Assembly (NCBI GenBank): GCA_036676295.1
Contig: JAKFDE010000005.1
Coordinates: 1 to 64,000, forward strand
DNA length: 64,000 nt
Direction: 5' to 3'
Origin: UBA4416 sp036676295
Lineage (GTDB): Bacteria; Bacteroidota; Bacteroidia; B-17B0; Aurantibacillaceae
The position numbers and the translations under genes are program-made. Of this stretch, positions 1 to 8,790 are shown one piece after another. How positions within the stretch are numbered: position 1 is the stretch's first letter; the number at the start of each line of letters is the position of its first letter. Below the pieces are notes generated by a model, which worked only from the letters and a program-made list of their open reading frames with translations, did not search any database and had not been told where the DNA came from.

Positions 1-1
1 A

Positions 2-349
2 GCAGAAAAATTATTTGATAAAGTCATTATTGCCTTTGGCAGAAATCCGGAAAAAGATGAACGTCATTACGAAATTCCAAAAACCATTGCTAACAGACAA
101 CAAACGCACTATGAAGGTTTATTAACAGACCACGTCGATTCGTTAGGTTATGACGTAACTGTAGTAAGAGGTTTGAGAAACTCAACTGATTTTCAATACG
201 AACAAAATCAATACCGTTACATTCAGGAATTAAAACCGGGCATTAAAATCATCAATATATTTTGTGATAAAGAATTTGAACATATCAGTTCATCCGGTAT
301 TCGCACGCTCGAAAAATTCAATAAACACAAAGGTTATTTATTAGAATAA
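2..349 (+). CDS. coaD: Pantetheine-phosphate adenylyltransferase-like protein (CoaD), 3' part only
   Basis: Only the last 115 codons are present; the start lies left of the window. The reading frame is open from base 2 and stops with TAA at 347-349. The segment VVRGLRNSTDFQYE matches the CoaD motif in which an Arg-Gly pair and a downstream Asp-Phe-x-Tyr-Glu contact substrate, and the later HISSSGIR stretch matches the ISSS/R nucleotide-binding motif of this nucleotidyltransferase family. CoaD makes dephospho-CoA from ATP and 4'-phosphopantetheine. The missing N-terminus would hold the HxGH motif, so the assignment rests on the C-terminal half alone. A related cytidylyltransferase-fold enzyme is the main alternative. 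Confidence 0.8.
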   Translation, partial: AEKLFDKVIIAFGRNPEKDERHYEIPKTIANRQQTHYEGLLTDHVDSLGYDVTVVRGLRNSTDFQYEQNQYRYIQELKPGIKIINIFCDKEFEHISSSGIRTLEKFNKHKGYLLE

Positions 350-357
350 TTTCTCCC

Positions 358-3153
358 ATGAAACAGTTATTCATTGTTCTATTCTTAAGTACAACGCTGA
401 TTTTACAGTCTCAAAAACTGTATCATTTACCTAAAGAAATTACAACTAATGACTACTTAACTAAAACTATCATTTTAAAAGTAAAACCTGCTTTTAAAGG
501 CAGTTGTAGTATAACAAATATCAATCACCCTATATTTCAAACTATAGCCACAACACTTGGTATCTCTCATCTACAAAAGAAATTTCCTCAGGATAGATCC
601 CCTGAAAAAGAGTTTAACCAAGTAGGGCAACGTTATGCCGACCTGTCTTTAATTTATGAATTGAAATATAATTCAGCTACCGATATTGAAAAAGCTATTA
701 GTAAACTACTATCCACAGGTATTTTCATTTATGCCGAACCCCATTTTATTCCAAAACTAACCTATAGTACTAATGATCCTTTGGCGAATGCCAGTTCACA
801 ATATCATTTACAAACCATTAATGCCTTTAATGCCTGGGACATTAATAAAGGAGATTCATCCATTGTGATTGGGATTACAGACACAGGAACTGATTTCACA
901 CATACTGATCTGTTCAATAACATTAAACGTAATTATACCGATGTACCGGATGGCATTGATAACGATGGCGATTTGTACATTGATAATTACAGAGGTTGGG
1001 ATATGGCCAATAATGATAATGACCCAACTTACGAGGCAAATTCTCACGGAGTGCACGTATGCGGTATTGCAGGTGCCAGTACCGATAACAACATTGGCGG
1101 AGCAGGCGTAGGTTTTAATTGTAAAATTTTACCGGTAAAAATAAGTAATGCTTCTGGAATTTTAACCGCTGCTTATGAAGGGATCAAATATGCTGCCGAT
1201 CACGGATGCACTATTATCAATTGCTCATGGGGTAGTTATGGTTCCAGTCAATATGGGCAAGATATTATTGATTATGCTACTGTCAATAAAAATTGTTTGG
1301 TTGTTGCAGCCACTGGTAATTATAATTTAGGTGATGATTTTTTTCCGGCAGCTTATAACTATGTACTAGCTGTTGCTAATACTACTCAGTTTGATGTCAA
1401 ACAAGGCTCATCTAACTATGGTTATTTTGTGGATGTATGCGCTCCAGGCGAAAACATTAACTCTACCTGGCCGGGAAATATGTACACTACTCAAACCGGC
1501 ACATCCATGTCGTCACCTGTAACGGCAGGGGCTGCAGGTATTGTCAAAAATCAATTTCCGGCATATAACGGCTTGCAAATTGCCGAACGTTTAAAAGTAA
1601 CTTCAGATAACATTTCGGGGCTTAATCCTTCTTATGCTACCAAACTGGGTAGCGGTAGAATTAACTTATTCAGAGCACTGACGGATCCGGCAACACCGGG
1701 CGTAGTCTTCGCTGATAAATTAATTTCTGATCATAATGACGAAGCCTTTTTGGTTGGCGACACCTTATTCATTACCGGAAATTTTATTAATTATCTGGAT
1801 CCTACAACTGCTTTAAATGCGACACTTACTCCACTATCAGCTTACGCAAGTAGTGTTGATAATACTACTTCTCTTGGCATCATTAATACACTCGCCACTA
1901 AAAATAATAACACTGATCCTTTTAGATTTAAATTAACTGGTGCTATTCCTATTAATCAATTGATAGACTTTGAGCTTCTGATGCAGGATGGAAGTTACCA
2001 GAGTAAACACTATTTTTCTGTATACATCAATGTAGATTACATTAACATTACCATTAATGATGTCAACACCTCTGCTACGAGCAATGGTAAAATTGGTTAT
2101 AACCAAAATGCGCAAACACAAGGCTTAGGCTTTAAATACAAAGGCATCGATCTATTGTATGAGGCCGGATTAATGATTGGCAAAGATACTACTAAAGTTT
2201 CTGATTGCGTGAGAGGTTCTAACCCAAGTAATGATGACGTTGACTTTATGAATGTTACAACTATTGCTAAACTAATACCATCTATCACGTCCGACTTTGA
2301 TACCAAAGCAACCATCAATGATAATTTTGCGTTTAATCCATTGCCTGTAGAAGTTATGCAAAACACCCTTGCCTGGAGCGCCAATCCTAATAAACAATTT
2401 GTGATATGGGAATACAACATAAAAAATACACATACCACAGACACCATTAAAAACATGTATGCCGGTATTTTTGCCGACTGGGATATTGATGGAGGTACCT
2501 TTGCACAAAACAGAAGTGCTTATGATCCTACAACAAAAATGGGCTATTGTTATTACACCGCGGCAGGAGGAAAATACGCCGGCATTAAATTACTAACGAG
2601 TAATGCACTTCCTAATTTTTATGCTTTTGATAATGTAGCAGGCGGTAATGGCGGGATTGACATTGCCAATGGATTTGATACCAAAGAAAAATATCTCTCT
2701 CTATCTACCCAACGTTTAGCGGCTGGGGTTGCAGGAAGTGGAAGCGATAACTCTAATGTAATGAGTACCGGACCTTTTCAGGTATTACCTAACCAAACCA
2801 TTAAGGTAGCCTTTGCTGTTTTAGGTGGGGATAGTTTACAGAATTTAATTACGGCAGCAAACCAAGCGCAGTTAAAATACGACGGGATACCAACGACTGT
2901 TCAAGAACAAACTACAATAGATAATGTTTCCGTTTTTCCAAATCCGGCAACCGATGAATTAACTGTTTTACAAAACACCTTTGAGTTTAACGTTATTGAA
3001 CTTTACAATATCAACGGACAATTAATTTTTAAAAAATCTCTACTCTCAAGTCATGAAATGATTGGTTTATCTGATCTCTCAAAAGGAGTTTACTGTTTGA
3101 AATTGATGGGGAGAGAAAAACAGATTGTGAAGAAAATTGTATTAGTGGAGTAA
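358..3153 (+). CDS. Secreted subtilisin-like serine peptidase (S8) with T9SS C-terminal sorting domain
   Basis: This 931-residue protein starts with a signal peptide (about residues 1-19). A subtilase catalytic domain spans about 165-440. The triad is visible as D175 in ITDTGTD, H230 in NSHGVHV and S383 in GTSMSSP. An acidic Asp/Asn-rich loop between D175 and H230 resembles calcium-binding insertions of this family. A long beta-rich region follows. The last 75 residues contain FPNPATDEL and end in a KKIVLVE-like strand, as expected of a type A T9SS sorting domain, so export across the outer membrane and cleavage of this tail are inferred. It starts 8 bases after coaD stops. The peptide substrate is unknown. 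Confidence 0.93.
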   Translation: MKQLFIVLFLSTTLILQSQKLYHLPKEITTNDYLTKTIILKVKPAFKGSCSITNINHPIFQTIATTLGISHLQKKFPQDRSPEKEFNQVGQRYADLSLIYELKYNSATDIEKAISKLLSTGIFIYAEPHFIPKLTYSTNDPLANASSQYHLQTINAFNAWDINKGDSSIVIGITDTGTDFTHTDLFNNIKRNYTDVPDGIDNDGDLYIDNYRGWDMANNDNDPTYEANSHGVHVCGIAGASTDNNIGGAGVGFNCKILPVKISNASGILTAAYEGIKYAADHGCTIINCSWGSYGSSQYGQDIIDYATVNKNCLVVAATGNYNLGDDFFPAAYNYVLAVANTTQFDVKQGSSNYGYFVDVCAPGENINSTWPGNMYTTQTGTSMSSPVTAGAAGIVKNQFPAYNGLQIAERLKVTSDNISGLNPSYATKLGSGRINLFRALTDPATPGVVFADKLISDHNDEAFLVGDTLFITGNFINYLDPTTALNATLTPLSAYASSVDNTTSLGIINTLATKNNNTDPFRFKLTGAIPINQLIDFELLMQDGSYQSKHYFSVYINVDYINITINDVNTSATSNGKIGYNQNAQTQGLGFKYKGIDLLYEAGLMIGKDTTKVSDCVRGSNPSNDDVDFMNVTTIAKLIPSITSDFDTKATINDNFAFNPLPVEVMQNTLAWSANPNKQFVIWEYNIKNTHTTDTIKNMYAGIFADWDIDGGTFAQNRSAYDPTTKMGYCYYTAAGGKYAGIKLLTSNALPNFYAFDNVAGGNGGIDIANGFDTKEKYLSLSTQRLAAGVAGSGSDNSNVMSTGPFQVLPNQTIKVAFAVLGGDSLQNLITAANQAQLKYDGIPTTVQEQTTIDNVSVFPNPATDELTVLQNTFEFNVIELYNINGQLIFKKSLLSSHEMIGLSDLSKGVYCLKLMGREKQIVKKIVLVE

Positions 3154-3164
3154 ATCTATATAGC

Positions 3165-3191
3165 CCTGTCAGGTTTTAAAAACCCAACAGG
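3165..3191. repeat. Imperfect inverted repeat after the subtilase gene
   Basis: The arms CCTGTCAGGTTT and AAACCCAACAGG pair with two mismatches around a short A/T loop. It lies 11 bases after the subtilase stop and 44 bases before purB. It has no clear T-run, so it may be a weak terminator or a copy of a dispersed intergenic repeat. Confidence 0.5.
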
Positions 3192-3209
3192 TCTGTCTCA
3201 AAAATTCCC

Positions 3210-3217
3210 TATATTTG
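3210..3217 (+). promoter_or_regulatory. Candidate Bacteroidota -7 element for purB
   Basis: TATATTTG fits the TAnnTTTG -7 consensus of the phylum and lies 17 bases before the purB start. I see no convincing TTG -33 element at the usual distance, so this is a moderate call. Confidence 0.4.
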
Positions 3218-3234
3218 CGCTTTATTTTTAAATT

Positions 3235-4590
3235 ATGGAATTAAACGCTTTAACCGCTATTTCTCCTGTTGATGGACGTTACAGAAAAGTAACCAACGAA
3301 TTAGCTCAATATTTTTCTGAATTCGGATTAATTAAATACCGAGTACAAGTTGAAATCGATTATTTCATCTTGTTATCGCAACAAGGCTTAGCGCAATTAC
3401 CAAAATTGTCAGCTACTCAAATTGATAATTTAAAATCAGTGTACGGGAATTTTTCTTTTGCTGATGCAGAGATTATTAAGGAAACAGAAAAAACAACGAA
3501 TCACGATGTGAAAGCCGTTGAGTATTTTGTAAAAGAAAAATTAAAAGCACAAGGTTTAGAAAATTATTTAGAGTTTGTACACTTTGGTTTAACTTCTCAG
3601 GATATTAATAACACTTCTATTCCTTTATCTTTAAAACAAGCCACAACTGACGTTGTATTGCCAACTTTAAATCAGGTAAACGATCGTTTAGTGACTTTAG
3701 CTAAAGAATGGAAAAGTGTTTCGTTATTGGCTCGTACTCACGGTCAACCAGCCTCTCCTACTCGTTTAGGAAAAGAAATTTATGTGTTTGTTGAGCGTTT
3801 ACAATCACAGATCAATCAATTAAAAGCAATTCCTTTCTCAGCAAAATTTGGCGGCGCTACCGGAAATTTCAACGCACATTATGTGGCGTATCCTAAAAAC
3901 GATTGGATCAAATTTGGAAATGAATTTGTGAATAATACTTTGGGTTTACATAGAAGCCAGTTTACCACACAAATTGAACACTACGATAATATTGCTGCTT
4001 ATTGTGATGCATTGAAACGCATCAACACCATCTTATTAGATCTTTGTCGCGACATCTGGACTTACGTAGCGATGGATTATTTTAAACAAAAATTAAAAGC
4101 CGGTGAAATTGGTTCATCAGCGATGCCACATAAAGTAAACCCAATTGATTTTGAAAATGCGGAAGGAAATTTAGGAATTGCAAATGCGATCCTGGAACAC
4201 TTATCAGCTAAACTTCCATTATCACGTTTACAAAGAGATTTAACAGACAGTACTGTTTTAAGAAACTTAGGTGTGCCTGTAGCACATATTTTAATTTCAT
4301 ACAAAAGCATTTTAAAAGGCTTGGACAAGTTGATCTTAAATGAAGATGTATTTATCAAAGATCTTGAAAATAACTGGGCAGTAGTAGCTGAAGCAGTTCA
4401 AACAATTTTACGCAGAGAAGGTTATCCAAAACCTTACGAAGCCTTAAAAGATCTGACTCGTACTAATTCTCACATTACAAAAGATTCGATGCATACCTTC
4501 ATCAACGGCTTAAATGTAAGCGCTGAAGTAAAAGCAGAGTTATTACAAATTACACCACAAAATTACGTTGGTAAAAATCCGGAATTTTAG
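3235..4590 (+). CDS. purB: Adenylosuccinate lyase
   Basis: The 451-residue protein belongs to the fumarase/aspartase superfamily. The signature loop GSSAMPHKVNP begins at G293 and carries the catalytic serine (S294/S295). A TSQDINNTS segment and an ARTHGQPASPT segment provide the other substrate-binding regions. The enzyme acts twice in purine synthesis, releasing fumarate from SAICAR and from adenylosuccinate. Length and N-terminus match PurB rather than ArgH, whose own gene occurs separately at 12808. The ATG at 3235 follows a candidate -7 element. It appears to be a single-gene transcription unit. Confidence 0.96.
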   Translation: MELNALTAISPVDGRYRKVTNELAQYFSEFGLIKYRVQVEIDYFILLSQQGLAQLPKLSATQIDNLKSVYGNFSFADAEIIKETEKTTNHDVKAVEYFVKEKLKAQGLENYLEFVHFGLTSQDINNTSIPLSLKQATTDVVLPTLNQVNDRLVTLAKEWKSVSLLARTHGQPASPTRLGKEIYVFVERLQSQINQLKAIPFSAKFGGATGNFNAHYVAYPKNDWIKFGNEFVNNTLGLHRSQFTTQIEHYDNIAAYCDALKRINTILLDLCRDIWTYVAMDYFKQKLKAGEIGSSAMPHKVNPIDFENAEGNLGIANAILEHLSAKLPLSRLQRDLTDSTVLRNLGVPVAHILISYKSILKGLDKLILNEDVFIKDLENNWAVVAEAVQTILRREGYPKPYEALKDLTRTNSHITKDSMHTFINGLNVSAEVKAELLQITPQNYVGKNPEF

Positions 4591-4635
4591 AACAGTCTCT
4601 CGCAGATTCCGCAGATAAACACAGATTAGAACCCA

Positions 4636-5508
4636 ATGAAAGTAGCAGGCTTCACCATCATACGAAATGCTTTAAAGTACGACTATCCGGTGGTGGAGGC
4701 AATTACTTCTATTTTGCCTATTTGTGATGAATTTATTGTAGCCGTTGGAAACAGCGAAGATGAAACATTGCAATTGATCAAAAATATAAATTCTCCTAAA
4801 ATAAAGATCATTGAAACCGTTTGGGACGACAACTTACGCCAGGGCGGACAAGTATTAGCCATCGAAACTAATAAAGCCTTTGACGCAATTAGCTCTGATA
4901 TTGATTGGTGTTTTTACATACAAAGCGATGAATGTGTACACGAAAAATATTTAGATAGCATCAAACAAGCGATGTTGAAGCATAAAGATGATAAGCGTGT
5001 TGACGGTTTATTATTTAACTACACTCATTTTTACGGAAGTTATAATTACGTCGGAAACTCCCGTCGCTGGTACCGAAAAGAAATTCGTATTATTAAAAAT
5101 GATAGATCTATTCGTTCGTATAAAGACGCTCAAGGCTTTAGAAAAATGGATAACTCTAAATTAACCGTTAAACAAATTGACGCTGAGATCTATCATTATG
5201 GTTGGGTAAAATCGCCAAAAGCACAACAAGCCAAACAGGAAAATTTTCATAAAATGTGGCATGATGATGAATGGATGAAAAAAAACATCGCTCAGGTTGA
5301 GGAGTTTGATTACTCACAAATTGATAGTTTAGAAGAATTCAAAGGAACTCATCCACTAGTATTTCAGAATAGAGTCAATGCTACTAACTGGCATTTTAAA
5401 TTCGATAGATCGCAGATCAAACTAAGCCTGAAAGACCGATTTCTTCTGGTAATTGAGAAAACTACCGGCTGGAAAGTTGGGGAGTATAAGAATTACAACT
5501 TGATCTAG
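4636..5508 (+). CDS. Family 2-like glycosyltransferase
   Basis: The 290-residue protein has a GT-A type nucleotide-sugar domain. The N-terminal strand is followed by VGNSEDET (about residues 37-44), and QSDE at 96-99 stands where GT2 enzymes have the DxD metal-binding motif. No membrane segment is visible, so it should be cytosolic or membrane-associated. The sugar donor and acceptor cannot be read from sequence. It lies alone, 45 bases after purB in a spacer that resembles dispersed intergenic sequence, and 157 bases before the arg leader ORF. Neighbours do not show whether it serves lipopolysaccharide, glycoprotein or exopolysaccharide synthesis. Confidence 0.8.
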   Translation: MKVAGFTIIRNALKYDYPVVEAITSILPICDEFIVAVGNSEDETLQLIKNINSPKIKIIETVWDDNLRQGGQVLAIETNKAFDAISSDIDWCFYIQSDECVHEKYLDSIKQAMLKHKDDKRVDGLLFNYTHFYGSYNYVGNSRRWYRKEIRIIKNDRSIRSYKDAQGFRKMDNSKLTVKQIDAEIYHYGWVKSPKAQQAKQENFHKMWHDDEWMKKNIAQVEEFDYSQIDSLEEFKGTHPLVFQNRVNATNWHFKFDRSQIKLSLKDRFLLVIEKTTGWKVGEYKNYNLI

Positions 5509-5540
5509 TTTTCATTCCCTATTTATTTTTAAAGATTTAC

Positions 5541-5564
5541 TCTGATTAATTATAAAAAATCAGA
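5541..5564. repeat. Small inverted repeat in the arg leader region
   Basis: TCTGATT (5541-5547) and AATCAGA (5558-5564) are perfect 7-base arms with a 10-base A/T loop, 33 bases after the glycosyltransferase stop. There is no T-run after it. It could be a weak transcript end for the upstream gene or a binding site. The rest of 5509-5665 is A/T-rich with a direct repeat of TTTGCAGA (5611-5618 and 5621-5628), and shows no gene. Confidence 0.3.
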
Positions 5565-5665
5565 TTACTCAACCACACGCTCATGTATTTTTTTTACAGA
5601 GAATGATTTATTTGCAGATATTTGCAGAAATAATTTTACAACAAACTTTTTTCTTTAGTGAAAAA

Positions 5666-5800
5666 ATGAAAACAAAAAAAAATACATCAGGATTATATCC
5701 TAACTATCTGCCCGCTTTAAGTAAAAGCGTGTTTTTGTTTGTTGAACTGTTACTAACCATGCCGTTAGTAGCGCGACCCCCCTATTTTCTACGACGTTGA
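5666..5800 (+). CDS. Candidate arginine leader peptide upstream of the arg operon
   Basis: This 44-codon ORF lies 78 bases before the first arginine gene. It has a basic N-terminus, a hydrophobic middle (SVFLFVELLLTMPLV) and the ending ARPPYFLRR followed by TGA. Three of the last eight codons encode Arg, written CGA, CGA and CGT, and two consecutive CCC proline codons sit between them. The eight arginines of the neighbouring argG are all AGA, so the leader uses unusual codons. This fits a peptide whose translation senses arginine supply, by ribosome stalling or attenuation. The ATG at 5603 would give 65 residues in the same frame, but 5666 leaves a more usual leader. I do not recognise a named family; the role is inferred from position and composition. 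Confidence 0.55.
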   Translation: MKTKKNTSGLYPNYLPALSKSVFLFVELLLTMPLVARPPYFLRR

Positions 5801-5830
5801 TTTAAAAACTCAAGTCTGTTTCTTTTTTAT

Positions 5831-5845
5831 TTCCTGTAACAGGAA
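5831..5845. promoter_or_regulatory. Palindrome between leader ORF and arg operon
   Basis: TTCCTGTAACAGGAA is a perfect palindrome of two 7-base arms around one base. A one-base loop is too tight for a good hairpin, so an operator for a dimeric regulator is the simplest reading. Bases 5836-5842 (GTAACAG) are also complementary to 5747-5753 inside the leader ORF, which leaves room for an alternative RNA pairing. A T-rich run lies just upstream (5822-5828). Confidence 0.4.
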
Positions 5846-5878
5846 GTAATCATCATTTACATTTTAAAATTTAACACA

Positions 5879-6550
5879 ATGGAAAAATTCATTGTGCAAG
5901 TTGCTAACGAATTGCACTTGCATTATGCCTCCATTATTTGCGATGAGATGGAATCATCTGCAAAAGCACGAGGCACAGGCATCGCTAAGCGGTCGCCGGA
6001 ATATCTTGAGAAAAAAATGCTCGAGGGTAAAGCAGTGATTGCTTTTACTCAAGCCATGGAGTGGGCAGGTTTCTGTTATATCGAAACCTGGAGCCATGGA
6101 AATTATGTAGCTAACTCAGGACTTATTGTGGCGCCAATCTTTAGAAAAGATGGTTTAGCAAAATTGATCAAGGCAAAAATATTTGAGTTATCGCAAGAGA
6201 AATATCCTGAGGCAAAAATATTTGGTTTGACTACCGGCCTGGCAGTGATGAAAATCAATTCCGACTTAGGTTATGAACCCGTGACCTACTCAGAGTTGAC
6301 CCAAGATGAAGCATTTTGGAAAGGTTGTCAAAGCTGTGTGAATTTTGAGATCCTGAAAAGTAAAGATCGCAAGAATTGTTTGTGTACAGCCATGCTTTAC
6401 AATCCGGATGACAAACGAAATAAAAACGAAAAAAAGAAATTCTGGGATTTCACAAAACAATCAAAAATATTTGAACGCTTACTGCGACTAAAGCAACAGG
6501 TATTTATAAAACAAAATAAAAAAGAATTAATTCATACTAATCACAAATAA
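5879..6550 (+). CDS. GNAT acyltransferase, likely acylglutamate synthase of arginine synthesis
   Basis: The 223-residue protein has a GNAT fold. The acyl-CoA pyrophosphate loop is seen in VAPIFRKDGLAKLI (about 84-97). Position as first gene of a complete arginine operon that lacks a classical argA or argJ suggests that it makes N-acetyl- or N-succinylglutamate; the acyl group cannot be read. An unusual C-terminal extension holds four cysteines (C150, C153, C167, C169) in CxxC and CxC pairs, which may bind a metal. The tail is Lys-rich. The gene ends 10 bases before argG and is surely co-transcribed. Confidence 0.75.
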   Translation: MEKFIVQVANELHLHYASIICDEMESSAKARGTGIAKRSPEYLEKKMLEGKAVIAFTQAMEWAGFCYIETWSHGNYVANSGLIVAPIFRKDGLAKLIKAKIFELSQEKYPEAKIFGLTTGLAVMKINSDLGYEPVTYSELTQDEAFWKGCQSCVNFEILKSKDRKNCLCTAMLYNPDDKRNKNEKKKFWDFTKQSKIFERLLRLKQQVFIKQNKKELIHTNHK

Positions 6551-6560
6551 AAAATTAAAC

Positions 6561-7811
6561 ATGAGAAAATCAGTAGTACTGGCATTTAGCGGAGGATTAG
6601 ACACTTCATACTGCGCCATTTATTTATCAAAACAATTAGGGTTAAAAGTTCACGCCGTAACAGTAAACACAGGTGGCTTTACTAAAGATGAAATTAAAGC
6701 CATTAAGAAAAAAGCAATGGGTCTAGGAGTAACTTCTTTTCATTGCATAGAAGAAACTAAAAACTATTACGACAAAGTGATAAAGTATTTGGTATTTGGT
6801 AATATTTTAAAAAATAACACTTATCCCTTATCTGTGAGTGCCGAAAGAATTTCGCAAGCAACTGCTATTGCTCACTATGCAAAATCGATCAATGTTGACT
6901 ATGTAGCGCATGGAAGTACAGGTGCGGGAAACGATCAGGTAAGATTTGATCTGATATTTAATATTATGATTCCTAATATTCAAATAATCACACCAATCAG
7001 AGATAACAAATTATCAAGAAAGGAAGAGATTGAATATTTAGAAAAAAATCATATTCAGATCAACGCTGAAAAAGCGAAATACAGCATTAACAAAGGGCTA
7101 TGGGGCACATCTGTAGGTGGCAAAGAAACGTTAACGTCAAGCTTAACGCTACCAGAAAATGCTTTTCCTACACAAGTTACAAAAACAGAGCCTGAGCAAA
7201 TTACTTTAGAATTTAATAAAGGTGAATTAGTTGGCGTCAACGACAATCAATTCTCACATCCAACAGAAGCTATTCAATATTTAGAAAGTATTGCTGCACC
7301 ATTTGGAGTTGGCAGAGATATTCATGTAGGTGACACTATCATTGGCATAAAAGGCAGAGTGGGTTTTGAAGCAGCTGCACCATTAATTATATTAAAAGCG
7401 CATCATACTTTAGAAAAACATACCCTCACTAAATATCAGCAAATGATAAAGGATCAACAAGCAGCGTGGTATGGGGCCTGGTTGCATGAAGGTTTATTTT
7501 TAGATCCGGTAATGAGAAATATCGAAGCCTACTTTGAATCTTCTCAGGAAATGGTGACGGGAAAAGTATTTGTTCAATTAGCTCCTTATCATTTTTCGAT
7601 CATAGGTATTGAATCTAAACATGACTTAATGTCGAGTAAGTTTGGAACCTATGGTGAAATGAATAATGGCTGGACAGGTGACGATGTAAAAGGATTTACT
7701 AAAATCATGGGGAATCAAATGAGCATCTATTATCAGGTAAATAACCTACATACAGAAGAAAATAATAAAATCGCAAACGATCAAAAAATAACTGAAGATG
7801 CAACCTATTAA
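6561..7811 (+). CDS. argG: Argininosuccinate synthase
   Basis: The 416-residue enzyme joins citrulline and aspartate with ATP to make argininosuccinate. The N-terminal AFSGGLDTS (residues 8-16) is the PP-loop ATP-binding motif of this family. A downstream HGSTGAGNDQVRF segment matches the citrulline/aspartate-binding region. All eight arginines in the protein are AGA-coded, a contrast with the CGA/CGT codons in the upstream leader. The last 14 bases overlap the start of argC, indicating translational coupling. It is somewhat divergent from the usual E. coli or Bacillus type but complete. Confidence 0.95.
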   Translation: MRKSVVLAFSGGLDTSYCAIYLSKQLGLKVHAVTVNTGGFTKDEIKAIKKKAMGLGVTSFHCIEETKNYYDKVIKYLVFGNILKNNTYPLSVSAERISQATAIAHYAKSINVDYVAHGSTGAGNDQVRFDLIFNIMIPNIQIITPIRDNKLSRKEEIEYLEKNHIQINAEKAKYSINKGLWGTSVGGKETLTSSLTLPENAFPTQVTKTEPEQITLEFNKGELVGVNDNQFSHPTEAIQYLESIAAPFGVGRDIHVGDTIIGIKGRVGFEAAAPLIILKAHHTLEKHTLTKYQQMIKDQQAAWYGAWLHEGLFLDPVMRNIEAYFESSQEMVTGKVFVQLAPYHFSIIGIESKHDLMSSKFGTYGEMNNGWTGDDVKGFTKIMGNQMSIYYQVNNLHTEENNKIANDQKITEDATY

Positions 7812-8781
7812 CGTTTCTATTATTGGAGGGGCTGGTTACACAGGCGGAGAACTATTAAGAATTTTATTGCAGCACCCGGATGTTGTGGTAAGCTCTGTTG
7901 TGAGCACATCACAAGCAGGAAACAAAATCAGTGATTTTTTTACTGATCTAACGGGAGAAACTGATCTCTTTTTTACGTCAACCGTTAATGAAAAATCAGA
8001 TGTTGTATTTTTATGCCTACCTCATGGAGAATCAAAACACTATTTATTAAAGCATCCTGAATTAGCTTCCAAAAAAATCATTGATCTAAGTAGAGATTTC
8101 AGATTGGAAAGCGACGCGATCTTTAACAATAAAAAATTTGTTTACGGATTGCCGGAATTATATAGATCAGAAATTGCGCAGGCTGATTATATTGCAAACC
8201 CAGGATGTTTTGCTACAGCTATTCAGTTAGGATTATTACCACTTGCTAAACAAAATCAATTAGATAAAACGGTTTATGTAAGTGCAATCACGGGCTCAAC
8301 AGGTGCAGGACAAAAACCAAGCGATACAACACATTATTCATGGAGACATTCAAACGTATCGGCTTATCAGTTATTCAATCATCCACATGTAGACGAAATA
8401 AATCAGAGCTTGAATCATTTACAAAACAGTTATCACGAGCAATTAGTATTTGTACCACAGCGTGGTTCTTTTACCAGAGGCATTATGGCCACTACAATGT
8501 TACAAACAAGACTAAGTGAGAATGAAGTCCTGGAATTATATACTGATTTCTATAAAGAAGCCGCTTTCACTTTTGTAACAAACAAAGCTGTTGATCTTAA
8601 AATGGCAGTAAACACAAACAAATGTTTCATTCAACTATCAAAACATAAAGATCAATTAGTCATCATCAGTGTAATCGATAATTTACTGAAAGGTGCGGCA
8701 GGACAAGCCATACAAAATATGAATCTAATGTTTGGCCTTGAAGAAAAAACAGCTTTACAATTAAAATGTTTAACCTTTTAA
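7798..8781 (+). CDS. argC: N-acyl-gamma-glutamyl-phosphate reductase
   Basis: The 327-residue protein begins with a Rossmann motif GGAGYTGGELLR. The active-site cysteine is C137 in NPGCFATA. A C-terminal FVPQRGSFTRGI segment carries the conserved substrate-binding residues of ArgC. It reduces acylglutamyl phosphate to the semialdehyde with NADPH. The ATG at 7798 lies inside the end of argG, and the gene stops 9 bases before argD. In this phylum the acyl group may be acetyl or succinyl. Confidence 0.95.
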   Translation: MQPINVSIIGGAGYTGGELLRILLQHPDVVVSSVVSTSQAGNKISDFFTDLTGETDLFFTSTVNEKSDVVFLCLPHGESKHYLLKHPELASKKIIDLSRDFRLESDAIFNNKKFVYGLPELYRSEIAQADYIANPGCFATAIQLGLLPLAKQNQLDKTVYVSAITGSTGAGQKPSDTTHYSWRHSNVSAYQLFNHPHVDEINQSLNHLQNSYHEQLVFVPQRGSFTRGIMATTMLQTRLSENEVLELYTDFYKEAAFTFVTNKAVDLKMAVNTNKCFIQLSKHKDQLVIISVIDNLLKGAAGQAIQNMNLMFGLEEKTALQLKCLTF

Positions 8782-8790
8782 AAAACTAAA

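Noticed and set aside
2097..2508. Antisense ORFs within the subtilase gene
   Set aside because: They are shadows of a strongly supported coding frame on the other strand, with no domain.
5603..5665. Longer N-terminus for the arg leader ORF from ATG 5603
   Set aside because: The added 21 codons lie in the likely promoter region and show no sequence character in common with a leader peptide; 5666 is the better start.
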